DNA from: Ignavibacteriales bacterium
GTDB lineage: Bacteria > Bacteroidota > Ignavibacteria > Ignavibacteriales > Melioribacteraceae
Assembly: GCA_020061355.1 (NCBI GenBank)
Contig: JAGUYK010000030.1
Coordinates: 1 to 46,408 of the forward strand
Direction: 5' to 3'
Length of the DNA: 46,408 bases
Below the pieces are notes generated by a model that was not told the DNA's origin, did not search any database, and saw nothing but the letters and a program-made list of their open reading frames with translations. This document shows, piece after piece, positions 1 to 7,960 of this stretch. The stretch's first letter is position 1, and each line of letters opens with the position of its first letter. The position numbers and the translations under genes are program-made.

Positions 1-346
1 ACGAGCCCATATGCTTAGTAAAAATCAAAGGAGTTTTTAATCCGGCAAGTCTTAGAGAGGGGACAATTAGCCATAGATCTTTAGAAGCATAGCAATGAAT
101 CAAATCGAAATCATTTTTTTTTAATAATCCGCTTGTTTTAAATACTATCGCAGGGTGAAAATAATTTTTAAATGCTGAAGCGTGAACACGGATCTTTTTA
201 TTCAATGCTTCATAATAAAGTCTGGAATTTTGAAAACAGAGCAGATCGGATTTTATTCCGTTATTATTTAATTGCTCTACAGTCTGAAGGGAATACATTT
301 CCAATCCGCCCCAGCTCAATGAAAGACATGTATGTAAGACTTTCAT
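1..346 (-). CDS. Glycosyltransferase, GT4-like, N-terminal part (truncated by window edge)
   Basis: The reading frame starts at ATG 346-344 on the minus strand and stays open to the window edge, giving 115 residues of the N-terminus. It begins MKVLHTCLSLSWGGLEMYSL, which fits the first beta strand and Gly-rich loop of GT-B glycosyltransferases of the GT4 type (the acceptor-binding N-terminal domain). A later stretch, DFDLIHCYASKDLWL, matches the usual 'D-[IV]-I-H-x-H/Y' strand of that domain. Its ATG shares four bases (ATGA) with the stop of the SpoIID-like gene, so the two are probably translated together. Members usually move sugars from nucleotide donors to lipids or polysaccharides in the cytoplasm. 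The donor-binding C-terminal half is outside the window, so the substrate cannot be guessed. Confidence 0.75.
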   Translation of the reverse strand, partial: MKVLHTCLSLSWGGLEMYSLQTVEQLNNNGIKSDLLCFQNSRLYYEALNKKIRVHASAFKNYFHPAIVFKTSGLLKKNDFDLIHCYASKDLWLIVPSLRLAGLKTPLIFTKHMGS

Positions 347-1680
347 GAATAGATCTTCTGGATTACAGCACCTTTAAAATAATGAACAAGTATTTCATCA
401 AATCCATAACCTTTTTCACCCATAACAGCAGCACCAATTTGACAAAGCCCTACCCCGTGACCCCATCCGGCTCCATGAAGCGTGAAATTCTTCGGGATTC
501 CGTTCACAATGTTTTTCTTTTCAACATAAAATGCCGAACTGTATAGGTGTGAAAGAGATAGAGTTTTTCTAATTTCCAACTCTTTACCGATTATCAATTC
601 CTTTTTTTGTCCAACGATTTTTAATTTAATTATTCTGCCGGAATAACCTCGAAGAATCGGGATAATATCTATTATCTGTCCGAAATCGATTCCACTCTTC
701 TCTTTAATAATTTTAGATAACTCTTCCTGATTATATTCCAATTTCCAACGGAAAAAATTATCTGTCGGTCTATCGAAATCAACAAGTATCTGTGATAAAA
801 TTCTTTGGTCTGTAGTATTGCAGTATGCATTGGGGTTCGATTTAATCCACTGCTCGGCAAGTTTATTGTCGGTCAAATCATAATCAACCCCATCGAGTTC
901 GAACTTATAATCAATTACAGGAGATAAATAATGGTGCCTTATATTCTCCCACACACTTTCGAATGACTCGGTCATTCCACCGCAGCATTTAGAATATCTT
1001 GTATCGCAAATTTGATTGTCATATTGCAAAACTAATCCGCGAGTAGTTTCAATAGCATTTAAAGCATTATCGTTTATAATTTTTGATACTCCCTGATATC
1101 GCTGGCAATGATCGTCTGCGCATAAATCATAATTTACATGATCCTCGCGATCGTACCATCTCATGATTTCTGTTTCTGTTTTTACTTCGCTTACATTTTT
1201 TTCATTCTTATTCTTTTGTTGTTTTTCGAGTTGAGCAAGAAGCCAACTACGGGATACTATTGCATGTGCTTTTAATAGTTCGAGCGAACTATTTGCACTC
1301 ATTTCGGACGAGATAACACTAACCAGGTATTCTTCGATTGGAATAATATTAACAGCACTTATAAGATTTTTTTCTTTAATAAATTTTAATGTTCCGCGGA
1401 ATCTCTGGTTTTCCTTCCGTTCCCAGTGGAAGTTTTTCCCGATCACAACATCGCGCAAAAGAAAAGATTCAGTTTCTATATCATCCGGGGCAAAAACTAT
1501 TTCGTTGGAAGAAAGAACCTCTTTCTCATTTTGAAATATTTTGATTTTTTCATCTTCCAGACTGGCAATAAATTGACCGCTTAATTTTTTGCTGGAGGCA
1601 GATATTAAAAAATCACCATAGAGATCAAACCTAATCTCTTTGCCCGAAAGGATTCCGATTTTGATGTCAGGTTCATTCAT
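343..1680 (-). CDS. SpoIID/LytB domain-containing protein
   Basis: A 445-residue protein with the SpoIID/LytB core. It contains the EYLVSVISSEM and LKAHAIVSRSW segments (about residues 117-146) typical of SpoIID/LytB, and ends with a Gly/His-rich GWGHGVGLCQIGA segment followed by HYFKGA. In Bacillus, SpoIID cuts glycan strands from which stem peptides have been removed, and LytB enhances amidase. Homologues are common in non-sporulating Bacteroidota, where the role is not settled, so a peptidoglycan role is inferred. No clear signal peptide is visible: the N-terminus MNEPDIKIGILSG is polar, which is odd for a wall enzyme. Its stop overlaps the start of the downstream glycosyltransferase. The product is likely involved in envelope polysaccharide or murein metabolism. 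Confidence 0.85.
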   Translation of the reverse strand: MNEPDIKIGILSGKEIRFDLYGDFLISASSKKLSGQFIASLEDEKIKIFQNEKEVLSSNEIVFAPDDIETESFLLRDVVIGKNFHWERKENQRFRGTLKFIKEKNLISAVNIIPIEEYLVSVISSEMSANSSLELLKAHAIVSRSWLLAQLEKQQKNKNEKNVSEVKTETEIMRWYDREDHVNYDLCADDHCQRYQGVSKIINDNALNAIETTRGLVLQYDNQICDTRYSKCCGGMTESFESVWENIRHHYLSPVIDYKFELDGVDYDLTDNKLAEQWIKSNPNAYCNTTDQRILSQILVDFDRPTDNFFRWKLEYNQEELSKIIKEKSGIDFGQIIDIIPILRGYSGRIIKLKIVGQKKELIIGKELEIRKTLSLSHLYSSAFYVEKKNIVNGIPKNFTLHGAGWGHGVGLCQIGAAVMGEKGYGFDEILVHYFKGAVIQKIYS

Positions 1681-1777
1681 ATTTTATGCAGTTTCAATTT
1701 TAGGTTTATAAATATAGTAATGATGACCATAATTAGGTAGGAAGAATATCAGCATATTTTAATTGTAGATTTTCGGA

Positions 1778-1808
1778 TTTCAACCAAAAACAAGATTTGC
1801 TATCTTTG
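1778..1808 (+). promoter_or_regulatory. Bacteroidetes-type promoter ahead of trhO
   Basis: TTTC at 1778-1781 is followed by exactly 19 bases and then TATCTTTG at 1801-1808. The Bacteroidetes primary sigma consensus is TTTG-N19-TAnnTTTG, so only one base of the -33 box deviates. The start codon lies 26 bases downstream of the -7 box, leaving room for a short leader. The match is seen directly; activity is inferred. Confidence 0.5.
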
Positions 1809-1833
1809 TTTCCTAATTTTCTATATAAAGTAT

Positions 1834-2721
1834 ATGAAGAACTATAAAGTTTTACTTTTTTATAAATATATCACTTTTCCTGATCCTGAAAAGTTTTGCA
1901 AGGAACATCTTCTGTTTTGTCAGCAAAACAATATTCTTGGAAGGATTTGGATTGCGCACGAAGGAATCAATGGAACGGTTTCAGGCTTATCGGAAGATAT
2001 TGAAAAATATAAATCCGGGATTAGAAAGTATCCAGAATTTTCAGATATCTGGTTTAAGGAAGACATTTACGATACACATACGTTCAATAAAATTCATGTA
2101 CGTGTTAAGGAAGAAATAGTAAATGCAAGCTTTGGAGAAGTTGACCTTTCAAAGACCGCGAAGAGATTGAAACCCGAAGAGCTTAATAAGTTTTATGAAG
2201 ACGGGAAAGAGTTTATAATTGTTGATGCACGCAACGATTATGAGAGCAGGATCGGCAAATTTAAAAATGCAATAACTCCCGGTATGAAAACATTTCGCGA
2301 TTGGACGGAGGTTGCTGAAGAGTTAACACCCTACAAAGATAAAATGATAGTTACTTATTGCACGGGCGGTATTAGGTGCGAGAAAGCTTCGGCTTACCTG
2401 GTTGAGAAAGGATTTAAAGATGTCTATCAAATGGATGGTGGAATCTGGAACTATATCAATCAGTATAAGGACATGTATTGGGAGGGTTCGGTTTTTGTTT
2501 TTGATGAAAGAAGAATTGTAACTCCCAATACGAAAGAAGAAATCAAACATATCGGTAAATGTTATTACTGCGGGAAATCCTCATCATATTACATCAACTG
2601 CCACAACCAGGATTGCGATAAGCTTTTTGTTACTTGTGATGAATGTAAAGTTGAAAATGATTATTGCTGTTCGGATAGATGCCGGCAGTCACCGAACAGG
2701 CGAAAACGTGTACATGGATAG
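1834..2721 (+). CDS. trhO: tRNA uridine(34) hydroxylase, TrhO family (rhodanese domain)
   Basis: A 295-residue protein of the TrhO/YceA (UPF0176) family. An N-terminal acylphosphatase-like region with WIAHEGINGTVSG (about residues 39-52) precedes a rhodanese domain with active loop CTGGIRCEKA, placing the catalytic cysteine at C176. The C-terminus (about 240-290) is rich in CxxC pairs and resembles a zinc-binding tail. TrhO hydroxylates U34 of certain tRNAs to 5-hydroxyuridine using oxygen, which is later carboxymethylated or methylated. The gene stands alone between a minus-strand gene on each side, with its own promoter at 1778-1808 and a hairpin at 2760-2781 after it. The family assignment is firm from the motifs. 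Confidence 0.92.
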   Translation: MKNYKVLLFYKYITFPDPEKFCKEHLLFCQQNNILGRIWIAHEGINGTVSGLSEDIEKYKSGIRKYPEFSDIWFKEDIYDTHTFNKIHVRVKEEIVNASFGEVDLSKTAKRLKPEELNKFYEDGKEFIIVDARNDYESRIGKFKNAITPGMKTFRDWTEVAEELTPYKDKMIVTYCTGGIRCEKASAYLVEKGFKDVYQMDGGIWNYINQYKDMYWEGSVFVFDERRIVTPNTKEEIKHIGKCYYCGKSSSYYINCHNQDCDKLFVTCDECKVENDYCCSDRCRQSPNRRKRVHG

Positions 2722-2759
2722 ATTGAACTTAGTAATTAACCGCTGAGAACATGTGTGCT

Positions 2760-2781
2760 TGATTAACTAATTTGTTAATCA
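2760..2781. terminator. Hairpin between convergent genes (possible two-way terminator)
   Basis: TGATTAAC (2760-2767) and GTTAATCA (2774-2781) form a perfect 8-bp stem with a 6-base loop, in the 85-bp gap between the convergent trhO and TIGR03545 genes. The stem is AT-rich and no long T run follows directly, so termination strength is uncertain. Confidence 0.4.
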
Positions 2782-2806
2782 CTATCGACTTATCAAAAAA
2801 ATATAA

Positions 2807-4657
2807 TCACCTTTTCAAAAGATCTTTCAGCTTGTTCTCAATCAATCCCGATTTTTCTTTCTCCAGGCGATCGGTTAGTTCTTTCTTCTTTGTCTCGACA
2901 AAACTTAGCTGGTCGTTGATTAATGTTTGGTAAATATTCAACTGTTCTTTTATTTCATTAATCTTTGCATTGTAGAACTTTTGAAATTCATTCCGCTTTT
3001 GCGAAATAAATGAATCGAATTTGGACTTAAGCTGATTTTGTAATTTGGCTAACTCCTCGCCAACTATTTCTTGCAGGCGTTTTGCAATCTGGTTATCAAG
3101 ATCAGTTGCCAGTGCAATATCGATCGATCCTTTTGTATTCCACATACGAAGATTTACATTAAATTCTTTTACCCGCTCTAAAACCTGTCGCACAATACTT
3201 TCGAAAATATTTTTTGAATCCTTTTCAAACTGAAGAATATAATTAGAAAACCTAAAATCAGCATTCGCATCGAAAGAATTGCCGGGAAGAGCGAGTTTAA
3301 CAGACGAGCTTAAAATACCATCTTTAAGGATTGAAGGGAGGAAGTCGCTTTTTCCTAACCTGAATTCACCGGTAGGAACTCCTTTCAGACTGGCTGAATA
3401 TTCATCATGTGGAATATCTTTTCTTCTATCGATCAACCCGGAAATTTTGATCGATCTGTTATTGGTTAAATCGCCCTCCACATCAGCAGTTATAGGTAAT
3501 CCGGTAATAATCTGATTATCCGAAATATTTTTTACGAAACCCTTCCCGACAAAAAGATCCCCTTGTTTTCCGCCTCCGCTTATAACAACTTGTTTAATCC
3601 AGAATTTCGGATATGCGCCGGGAGAAGGAAATATAATGTTCTGTCCTTCGAGCCGCATTGGTTTTTCATATTCCGGCTCCGGCTGGTACTTTTTTATATT
3701 TTGACGTGCAATATCAGCATAACCAAGATAACCGGTGACCCGTTTATACATTTCATTTCCAACAATCAATTGAGCAATACTCGGTGTGTTAATACTGGGC
3801 AAACGTGCCATATCTTTTAGATGCTGAAAATCCCTTTTTACAATGTCATCAACAGAGTCTACTGAAGATGCGATTGTATTTATATCACTATTTATTGATT
3901 TGTAACGGTTCTCAAAAGTTGTTTTGATTTCGTTCACTGATTTGAAAGAGTTATCAACCACCGTAATTGCATTCATAATACTTTGAACATTATTCAGTTG
4001 CGAAGGATCAATTGCTTTAATCTTAGTATCAATATCAAGGATTTTTGTTTTACTTATTTCAAAATCGTTAATAGAAGCATCCCATTGTTTAGATGCCCGT
4101 GTTACCTGTTGCTTAATCGAGTCAAGTTTAGCAACGGTCTGAATGTCGAGGATCTTTATCAAACTATCGGGATTAAAGTTCCCTTTCAATCTTGCAAGAT
4201 CAAAAATGGGTGTGGTCTGCTTTAGCTGACTAATAAAATCATCAGCAGTTTTTCTAAATGTTCCTTCTGCAGTCAGTAATGTTGATTTTTTTCTTTTACT
4301 TTCGGGAAGTGCACCGCTGGTCTTTCTCTTTGAACCGATTGCAAGTCCGTTAATCTCAACTGTTTCAATAATATATTTCTTGCGTAATAATTGGTTTACA
4401 TCCATTTCGAATTTTAGATTTCCCGTTTCAAAAAGATTTGTCCAGGGATCATACGGGTTTGCAACCTGGATTTTTGACCACTCAACACTAAGAGGGAAAA
4501 ATTTTATTTTCAGGTCATCAATTTCAACTTTTGCTCCAATTACAGTTTCCCCGGCATCTTCAATTTCCGCCTCAACCCAGGTATCAACAAATAGATAGAC
4601 GACAATAAGTAAAATGAGTATCGGCACTAAAACAAAGTAGATAAAATTCTTTCTCAT
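2807..4657 (-). CDS. TIGR03545 family membrane-anchored protein
   Basis: A 616-residue protein with one N-terminal membrane segment (about residues 5-24, FIYFVLVPILILLIVVYLFV). A large soluble part follows, beginning with an AsmA-like stretch (ETVIGAKVEIDDLKIKFFPL), then long heptad-rich helices around 120-290 and 520-616, separated by a beta-rich middle. This matches my recollection of TIGR03545, an uncharacterised family of outer-membrane-bearing bacteria that occurs next to TIGR03546. Here its ATG overlaps the TIGR03546 stop as ATGA. The topology suggests a periplasmic protein anchored in the inner membrane, and the AsmA-like start hints at an envelope or lipid-transport role. That function is inference only. 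Confidence 0.8.
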   Translation of the reverse strand: MRKNFIYFVLVPILILLIVVYLFVDTWVEAEIEDAGETVIGAKVEIDDLKIKFFPLSVEWSKIQVANPYDPWTNLFETGNLKFEMDVNQLLRKKYIIETVEINGLAIGSKRKTSGALPESKRKKSTLLTAEGTFRKTADDFISQLKQTTPIFDLARLKGNFNPDSLIKILDIQTVAKLDSIKQQVTRASKQWDASINDFEISKTKILDIDTKIKAIDPSQLNNVQSIMNAITVVDNSFKSVNEIKTTFENRYKSINSDINTIASSVDSVDDIVKRDFQHLKDMARLPSINTPSIAQLIVGNEMYKRVTGYLGYADIARQNIKKYQPEPEYEKPMRLEGQNIIFPSPGAYPKFWIKQVVISGGGKQGDLFVGKGFVKNISDNQIITGLPITADVEGDLTNNRSIKISGLIDRRKDIPHDEYSASLKGVPTGEFRLGKSDFLPSILKDGILSSSVKLALPGNSFDANADFRFSNYILQFEKDSKNIFESIVRQVLERVKEFNVNLRMWNTKGSIDIALATDLDNQIAKRLQEIVGEELAKLQNQLKSKFDSFISQKRNEFQKFYNAKINEIKEQLNIYQTLINDQLSFVETKKKELTDRLEKEKSGLIENKLKDLLKR

Positions 4658-5184
4658 TGCACACCTCCAAAGTCGCGTAGTTTTGTGTACAATTTTACTA
4701 ACGAGCTCTGTCTTAGAATCTGATATATTTTAATCTTTTCAATTTTTGTATGAAGATGTTTTCTGTACTGTACAATAAGTTTTTTCATTCCGAAGTAAAT
4801 TGGTATTGCCAGAATAATTGCGGTTACAAAACATCCCATAATTACGGTATTGTTGAAGTTTGTTAATGGTGCAACCGGAGCGTTGTAGAGTGTAGTCCAG
4901 AAATCTTTTAACCAGTCTATCTGTGTTAAAATCTGAAAACCGAACCAGTGAAAGAAGGGATCAAATAAATAAGCAATGATGCTGAAAGCCGTTAATGCTA
5001 AAAACACAGCTCCAAGATTTACATTTAGAAGAGCGATCAGAATCCACAGAATTAATCCTTGTAGAGTAAATATTGGGGATAGCCCAAGAATTGAACCGAG
5101 AGCAAATCCGCCTGCTACCTGTGCGGGCGATTGACCTTCTCTAAATATCTTAATAAAGTCCTTAATAATTTTTAACCAGAACAT
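4654..5184 (-). CDS. TIGR03546 family membrane protein (DUF2062-like)
   Basis: A 176-residue membrane protein that starts with an amphipathic helix, then PAQVAGGFALGSILGLSPIF. That segment resembles the DUF2062 pattern 'P..iAlGfAiGlf.g..P'. Three hydrophobic segments follow at about residues 22-80 and 112-132, with a basic C-terminal tail. It belongs to the TIGR03546 family, the partner of TIGR03545 encoded directly downstream with a 4-base overlap. Such tight pairing implies the two products act as one unit in the inner membrane. No enzymatic motif is visible. The 29-base spacing from the lipase-like gene upstream suggests membership in the same transcript. Confidence 0.82.
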   Translation of the reverse strand: MFWLKIIKDFIKIFREGQSPAQVAGGFALGSILGLSPIFTLQGLILWILIALLNVNLGAVFLALTAFSIIAYLFDPFFHWFGFQILTQIDWLKDFWTTLYNAPVAPLTNFNNTVIMGCFVTAIILAIPIYFGMKKLIVQYRKHLHTKIEKIKIYQILRQSSLVKLYTKLRDFGGVQ

Positions 5185-5213
5185 TATTCTACCCCAGCAA
5201 GTATTCTAAATTT

Positions 5214-6455
5214 TTATTTTATATGGGCAAGCGGATATGAGAATTTGTTTATTCTAATGCTTTCAAACCATTCTACCGCGCCCATTATACTTGGTAGAAC
5301 CGATGAGGCATGAGTTCCGCCATCAATGGTAATGAGCTCCACATTCGCACCCAATGATCTAAAGAAATTTTTTGCCGTAACCGAATTTTCATAGGGGACA
5401 TATTCATCAGCATCTCCATGATAAAATCTAATTGGTGCTTTTGGAGCCCAATTCAATAAACTGTTTGACTCAAAAGCAGAGATCACTACCGACTCTGTTC
5501 CGTTTAAAAATCCGTTTATAAAGCTCTGCTTAAATAATTGATTCAATGTTGGTGTGAGCTGCGCACTTATCTCTGTTGTCGATTTAGTCCCATCGAAAAG
5601 TAATGGAATTCTGGCCGCATATGGAGAATTAAAAATCTGATCGAGATTATTCCAGCCGTAAATATTATTATAGGCGACAAAGAAAAACGCCAGGAAGGAT
5701 GGCTGGTTGTAAGTCTGCTTTTGAATTATTGTTCTTGCTGTTAAGATCAAATCGAAAGCTCCGGCCATAGGAGCAGAAGCAACAACAGCAATTTCTCCCT
5801 GATAATTCTGCTCAATCTCTTTGTGTGCGGCAAGTGTAACATATCCTCCCTCCGAGTAACCGGCAAGGAAAACCTGTCCGTTTAACTTAATATTCTTTGT
5901 TCTTGCAAAAGATCTCCCGGCTCGTATAAAATCAATAACGGATTCAGCAGAAGATTTTTGATGATGATAAGGATGCAGGATATTCGATTCTCCAAGTCCA
6001 AGGTAATCCGGTACAAGTGCAAAATAACCGAGCGATGCGGCAATAAGTCCATCAGGCGCGTTTAACGGATTTACAGAAGCTACATTTGATCTCCTGGTCT
6101 GTGTTCCGTGCTGTAGACTTAATAATGAAAGGTTATCTTTACCCTTGGGGACAAAAAGTGCACCAGAAGCAGTTACTAAATTTCCTTTCGGGTCGTTGGT
6201 TTTATAAACAACCTTATAAACCTCAACATCATATCTAAGATTTGCATTACTTTGAAGAGAACCGGCAAGAGAATTAATAAAAACCTGCAGGAAAGCAGTA
6301 TTATAAGTTCCGATTGAAGACGCACTTATAACGTATCCCCTTGATTCGATGTCCGGTTCAACCGGTGAATTATCCCTACATGAATTCGAGATAACCAGAA
6401 TTGGGGCCAGAATAAATATAATCTTCAGCTTTGATAAAGAGAATAACTTTTTCAT
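5214..6455 (-). CDS. Alpha/beta-hydrolase lipoprotein (secretory lipase/esterase-like)
   Basis: A 413-residue exported hydrolase. The N-terminus has a basic start, a hydrophobic core and a lipobox-like LVISNSC with lipidation Cys at C26. The nucleophile elbow is GYSEG (S201), followed by a HGDADEYVPY acid loop (D348 or D350) and DGGTHASS (H382), completing a Ser-Asp-His triad. The overall pattern, with HGTQTRRSN near 116 and YLGLGES near 151, resembles bacterial members of the secretory lipase/prolyl-oligopeptidase-like group. It probably hydrolyses esters at the cell envelope; the substrate is unknown. It lies 6 bases after the SDR gene and 29 bases before the TIGR03546 gene, so co-transcription is likely. 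Confidence 0.83.
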   Translation of the reverse strand: MKKLFSLSKLKIIFILAPILVISNSCRDNSPVEPDIESRGYVISASSIGTYNTAFLQVFINSLAGSLQSNANLRYDVEVYKVVYKTNDPKGNLVTASGALFVPKGKDNLSLLSLQHGTQTRRSNVASVNPLNAPDGLIAASLGYFALVPDYLGLGESNILHPYHHQKSSAESVIDFIRAGRSFARTKNIKLNGQVFLAGYSEGGYVTLAAHKEIEQNYQGEIAVVASAPMAGAFDLILTARTIIQKQTYNQPSFLAFFFVAYNNIYGWNNLDQIFNSPYAARIPLLFDGTKSTTEISAQLTPTLNQLFKQSFINGFLNGTESVVISAFESNSLLNWAPKAPIRFYHGDADEYVPYENSVTAKNFFRSLGANVELITIDGGTHASSVLPSIMGAVEWFESIRINKFSYPLAHIK

Positions 6456-6461
6456 ACTATT

Positions 6462-7241
6462 TTATTTTTCTTTCTTTAATTTTTTGAATTGTCGTTTAGC
6501 TAATGCTTCATAGAATCCGCCCGGCAAAAGTCCGACAATATTTGTCAGTAGAACCATCTGCCACGGAAATTGTATTACCCTTTTTTGTTTTTTTATTCCA
6601 TCAATTATAATTGATGCAGCTTTATCAGGGGACATTAAATAAGGCATGCGAAATTTATTTGTGCTGGTCATCGGAGTTTTTACGAACCCAGGTCGGACCG
6701 TAATCACTTTTACTCCATAGGGATAGAGTTCAACGCGTAACCCTTCGAGATAGTTTGTAAGAGCAGCTTTACTTGACGAATAAAAACTGCTGCCTGAATA
6801 ACCACGATTATCAGCAAGGCTTGAAACTCCGGCAATAATTCCTTCTTTTCTCTTCAAGAAATCGGGTAAGAGCTGTTCTAACCAATAAAATATTCCGAAT
6901 AAATTTGCTCCATAAATATCCTCTGCAAAACCGGAGTCGTATTTTTCCACATTCATATAATGCCCAACCCCGGCGTTAAGTATGGCAATATCAACTCCGC
7001 CGAATTTCTCTTTAATTATGTTATACGCATTAATTACATCACTCTTTTTTCCGACATCACATTTCTGTATTAGTATATTGGAATTAAGTTGAATTAATTC
7101 ATTTTTCAAATCTTCTAAAAGCTCAATCCTCCTGGCGGCAAGAGCAAGATTTACCCTCTCCTTTGCAAATTGATATGCAAGCGCTTTGCCGATACCTGTT
7201 GATGCGCCTGTTAGCAGTATGGTTTTACCATTAATATTCAT
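6462..7241 (-). CDS. SDR family NAD(P)-dependent oxidoreductase
   Basis: A 259-residue classical short-chain dehydrogenase. The TGASTGIG dinucleotide loop is at residues 11-18, NAG at 89-91, the catalytic Ser at 140/141, and Y154-x3-K158 in YSSSK. An RPGFVKTPMT segment follows, as usual. The C-terminus extends with a hydrophobic stretch (about 225-245, QMVLLTNIVGLLPGGFYEAL) and a basic end, suggesting weak membrane association as in several lipid-acting SDRs. It is the first gene of a four-gene minus-strand run (SDR, lipase, TIGR03546, TIGR03545). The lipid-linked neighbours make an acyl or lipid substrate plausible but unproven. Confidence 0.87.
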   Translation of the reverse strand: MNINGKTILLTGASTGIGKALAYQFAKERVNLALAARRIELLEDLKNELIQLNSNILIQKCDVGKKSDVINAYNIIKEKFGGVDIAILNAGVGHYMNVEKYDSGFAEDIYGANLFGIFYWLEQLLPDFLKRKEGIIAGVSSLADNRGYSGSSFYSSSKAALTNYLEGLRVELYPYGVKVITVRPGFVKTPMTSTNKFRMPYLMSPDKAASIIIDGIKKQKRVIQFPWQMVLLTNIVGLLPGGFYEALAKRQFKKLKKEK

Positions 7242-7320
7242 TAATTCTTTGTCCGATAAATAAATAATGTAAAATTATTTAATCTGATTCCTATCTCCTA
7301 ACCACGCCGTCTTTTTTTTG

Positions 7321-7343
7321 GTGGACAAAAATTTGTATCTTTA
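7321..7343 (+). promoter_or_regulatory. Possible promoter of the DUF3109-rpoN operon (-7 region)
   Basis: TATCTTTA at 7336-7343 differs at one base from the Bacteroidetes -7 box TAnnTTTG. A T-rich tract lies 19 bases upstream in place of a clean TTTG. It is in the 151-bp divergent gap, 50 bases before the first start codon. The assignment is weak and based on pattern only. Confidence 0.35.
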
Positions 7344-7392
7344 ACAAAAATTATTCCGCTCTTTATTTGAATTCTGTTAATAAGGTAATAGG

Positions 7393-7959
7393 ATGGATCC
7401 GGAATTTATTGAAATCGACGACATATTAATTAATACGGAAGTTTTTGATATAAAGTTCAATTGCGATCTTAATAAATGCAAAGGAGCTTGTTGTACTATG
7501 GAAAGCGAGTTCGGAGCTCCGATAACGAAGGAAGAGATAGAAGAGTTAGATAAAATACTTCCGGTCGTTAAGGAATATTTACCCAAAGAACACGCTGACG
7601 AGATAAACAAAAACGGATTCTGGATTAATAAGTTTGATCAATTAATGACTCGCAGTATGAACAACCGTGCATGTGTTTTTGTTACATATGAGGGTGATAT
7701 AGCCAAATGCGGAATTGAAAAAGCATACAGGGATGGAAAAATTAGTTTCGTTAAGCCAATTTCGTGTCACCTATTTCCTATAAGGATTTCCAAGTTTGGA
7801 GGAGATGTTGTCAGGTTTGAAAAATATCATGAATGTAATCCAGCTCTCGAAAAGGGAAAAAAAACTAATATTAATGTAATAGATTTTTGTCGTGATTCAT
7901 TAGAAAGAGAATACGGCATAGAATGGTTTTCTAAAACAAAAGACTCGGTAATTAAATAA
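7393..7959 (+). CDS. DUF3109 family Cys-rich protein
   Basis: A 188-residue protein matching DUF3109. It opens with a conserved CDLNKCKGACC cysteine cluster (about residues 26-36), then FGAPIT and a middle CVF...KCGIEKAY...SCHLFPIRI stretch. A further pair of cysteines (HECNPA and DFCRDSL) lies near the end. The spacing resembles metal-binding Cys clusters of the YkgJ type, so Zn or Fe-S binding is likely but not demonstrated. The family is common in Bacteroidota and has no known function. It is separated from rpoN by one base, so the two are co-transcribed. Confidence 0.85.
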   Translation: MDPEFIEIDDILINTEVFDIKFNCDLNKCKGACCTMESEFGAPITKEEIEELDKILPVVKEYLPKEHADEINKNGFWINKFDQLMTRSMNNRACVFVTYEGDIAKCGIEKAYRDGKISFVKPISCHLFPIRISKFGGDVVRFEKYHECNPALEKGKKTNINVIDFCRDSLEREYGIEWFSKTKDSVIK

Positions 7960-7960
7960 A

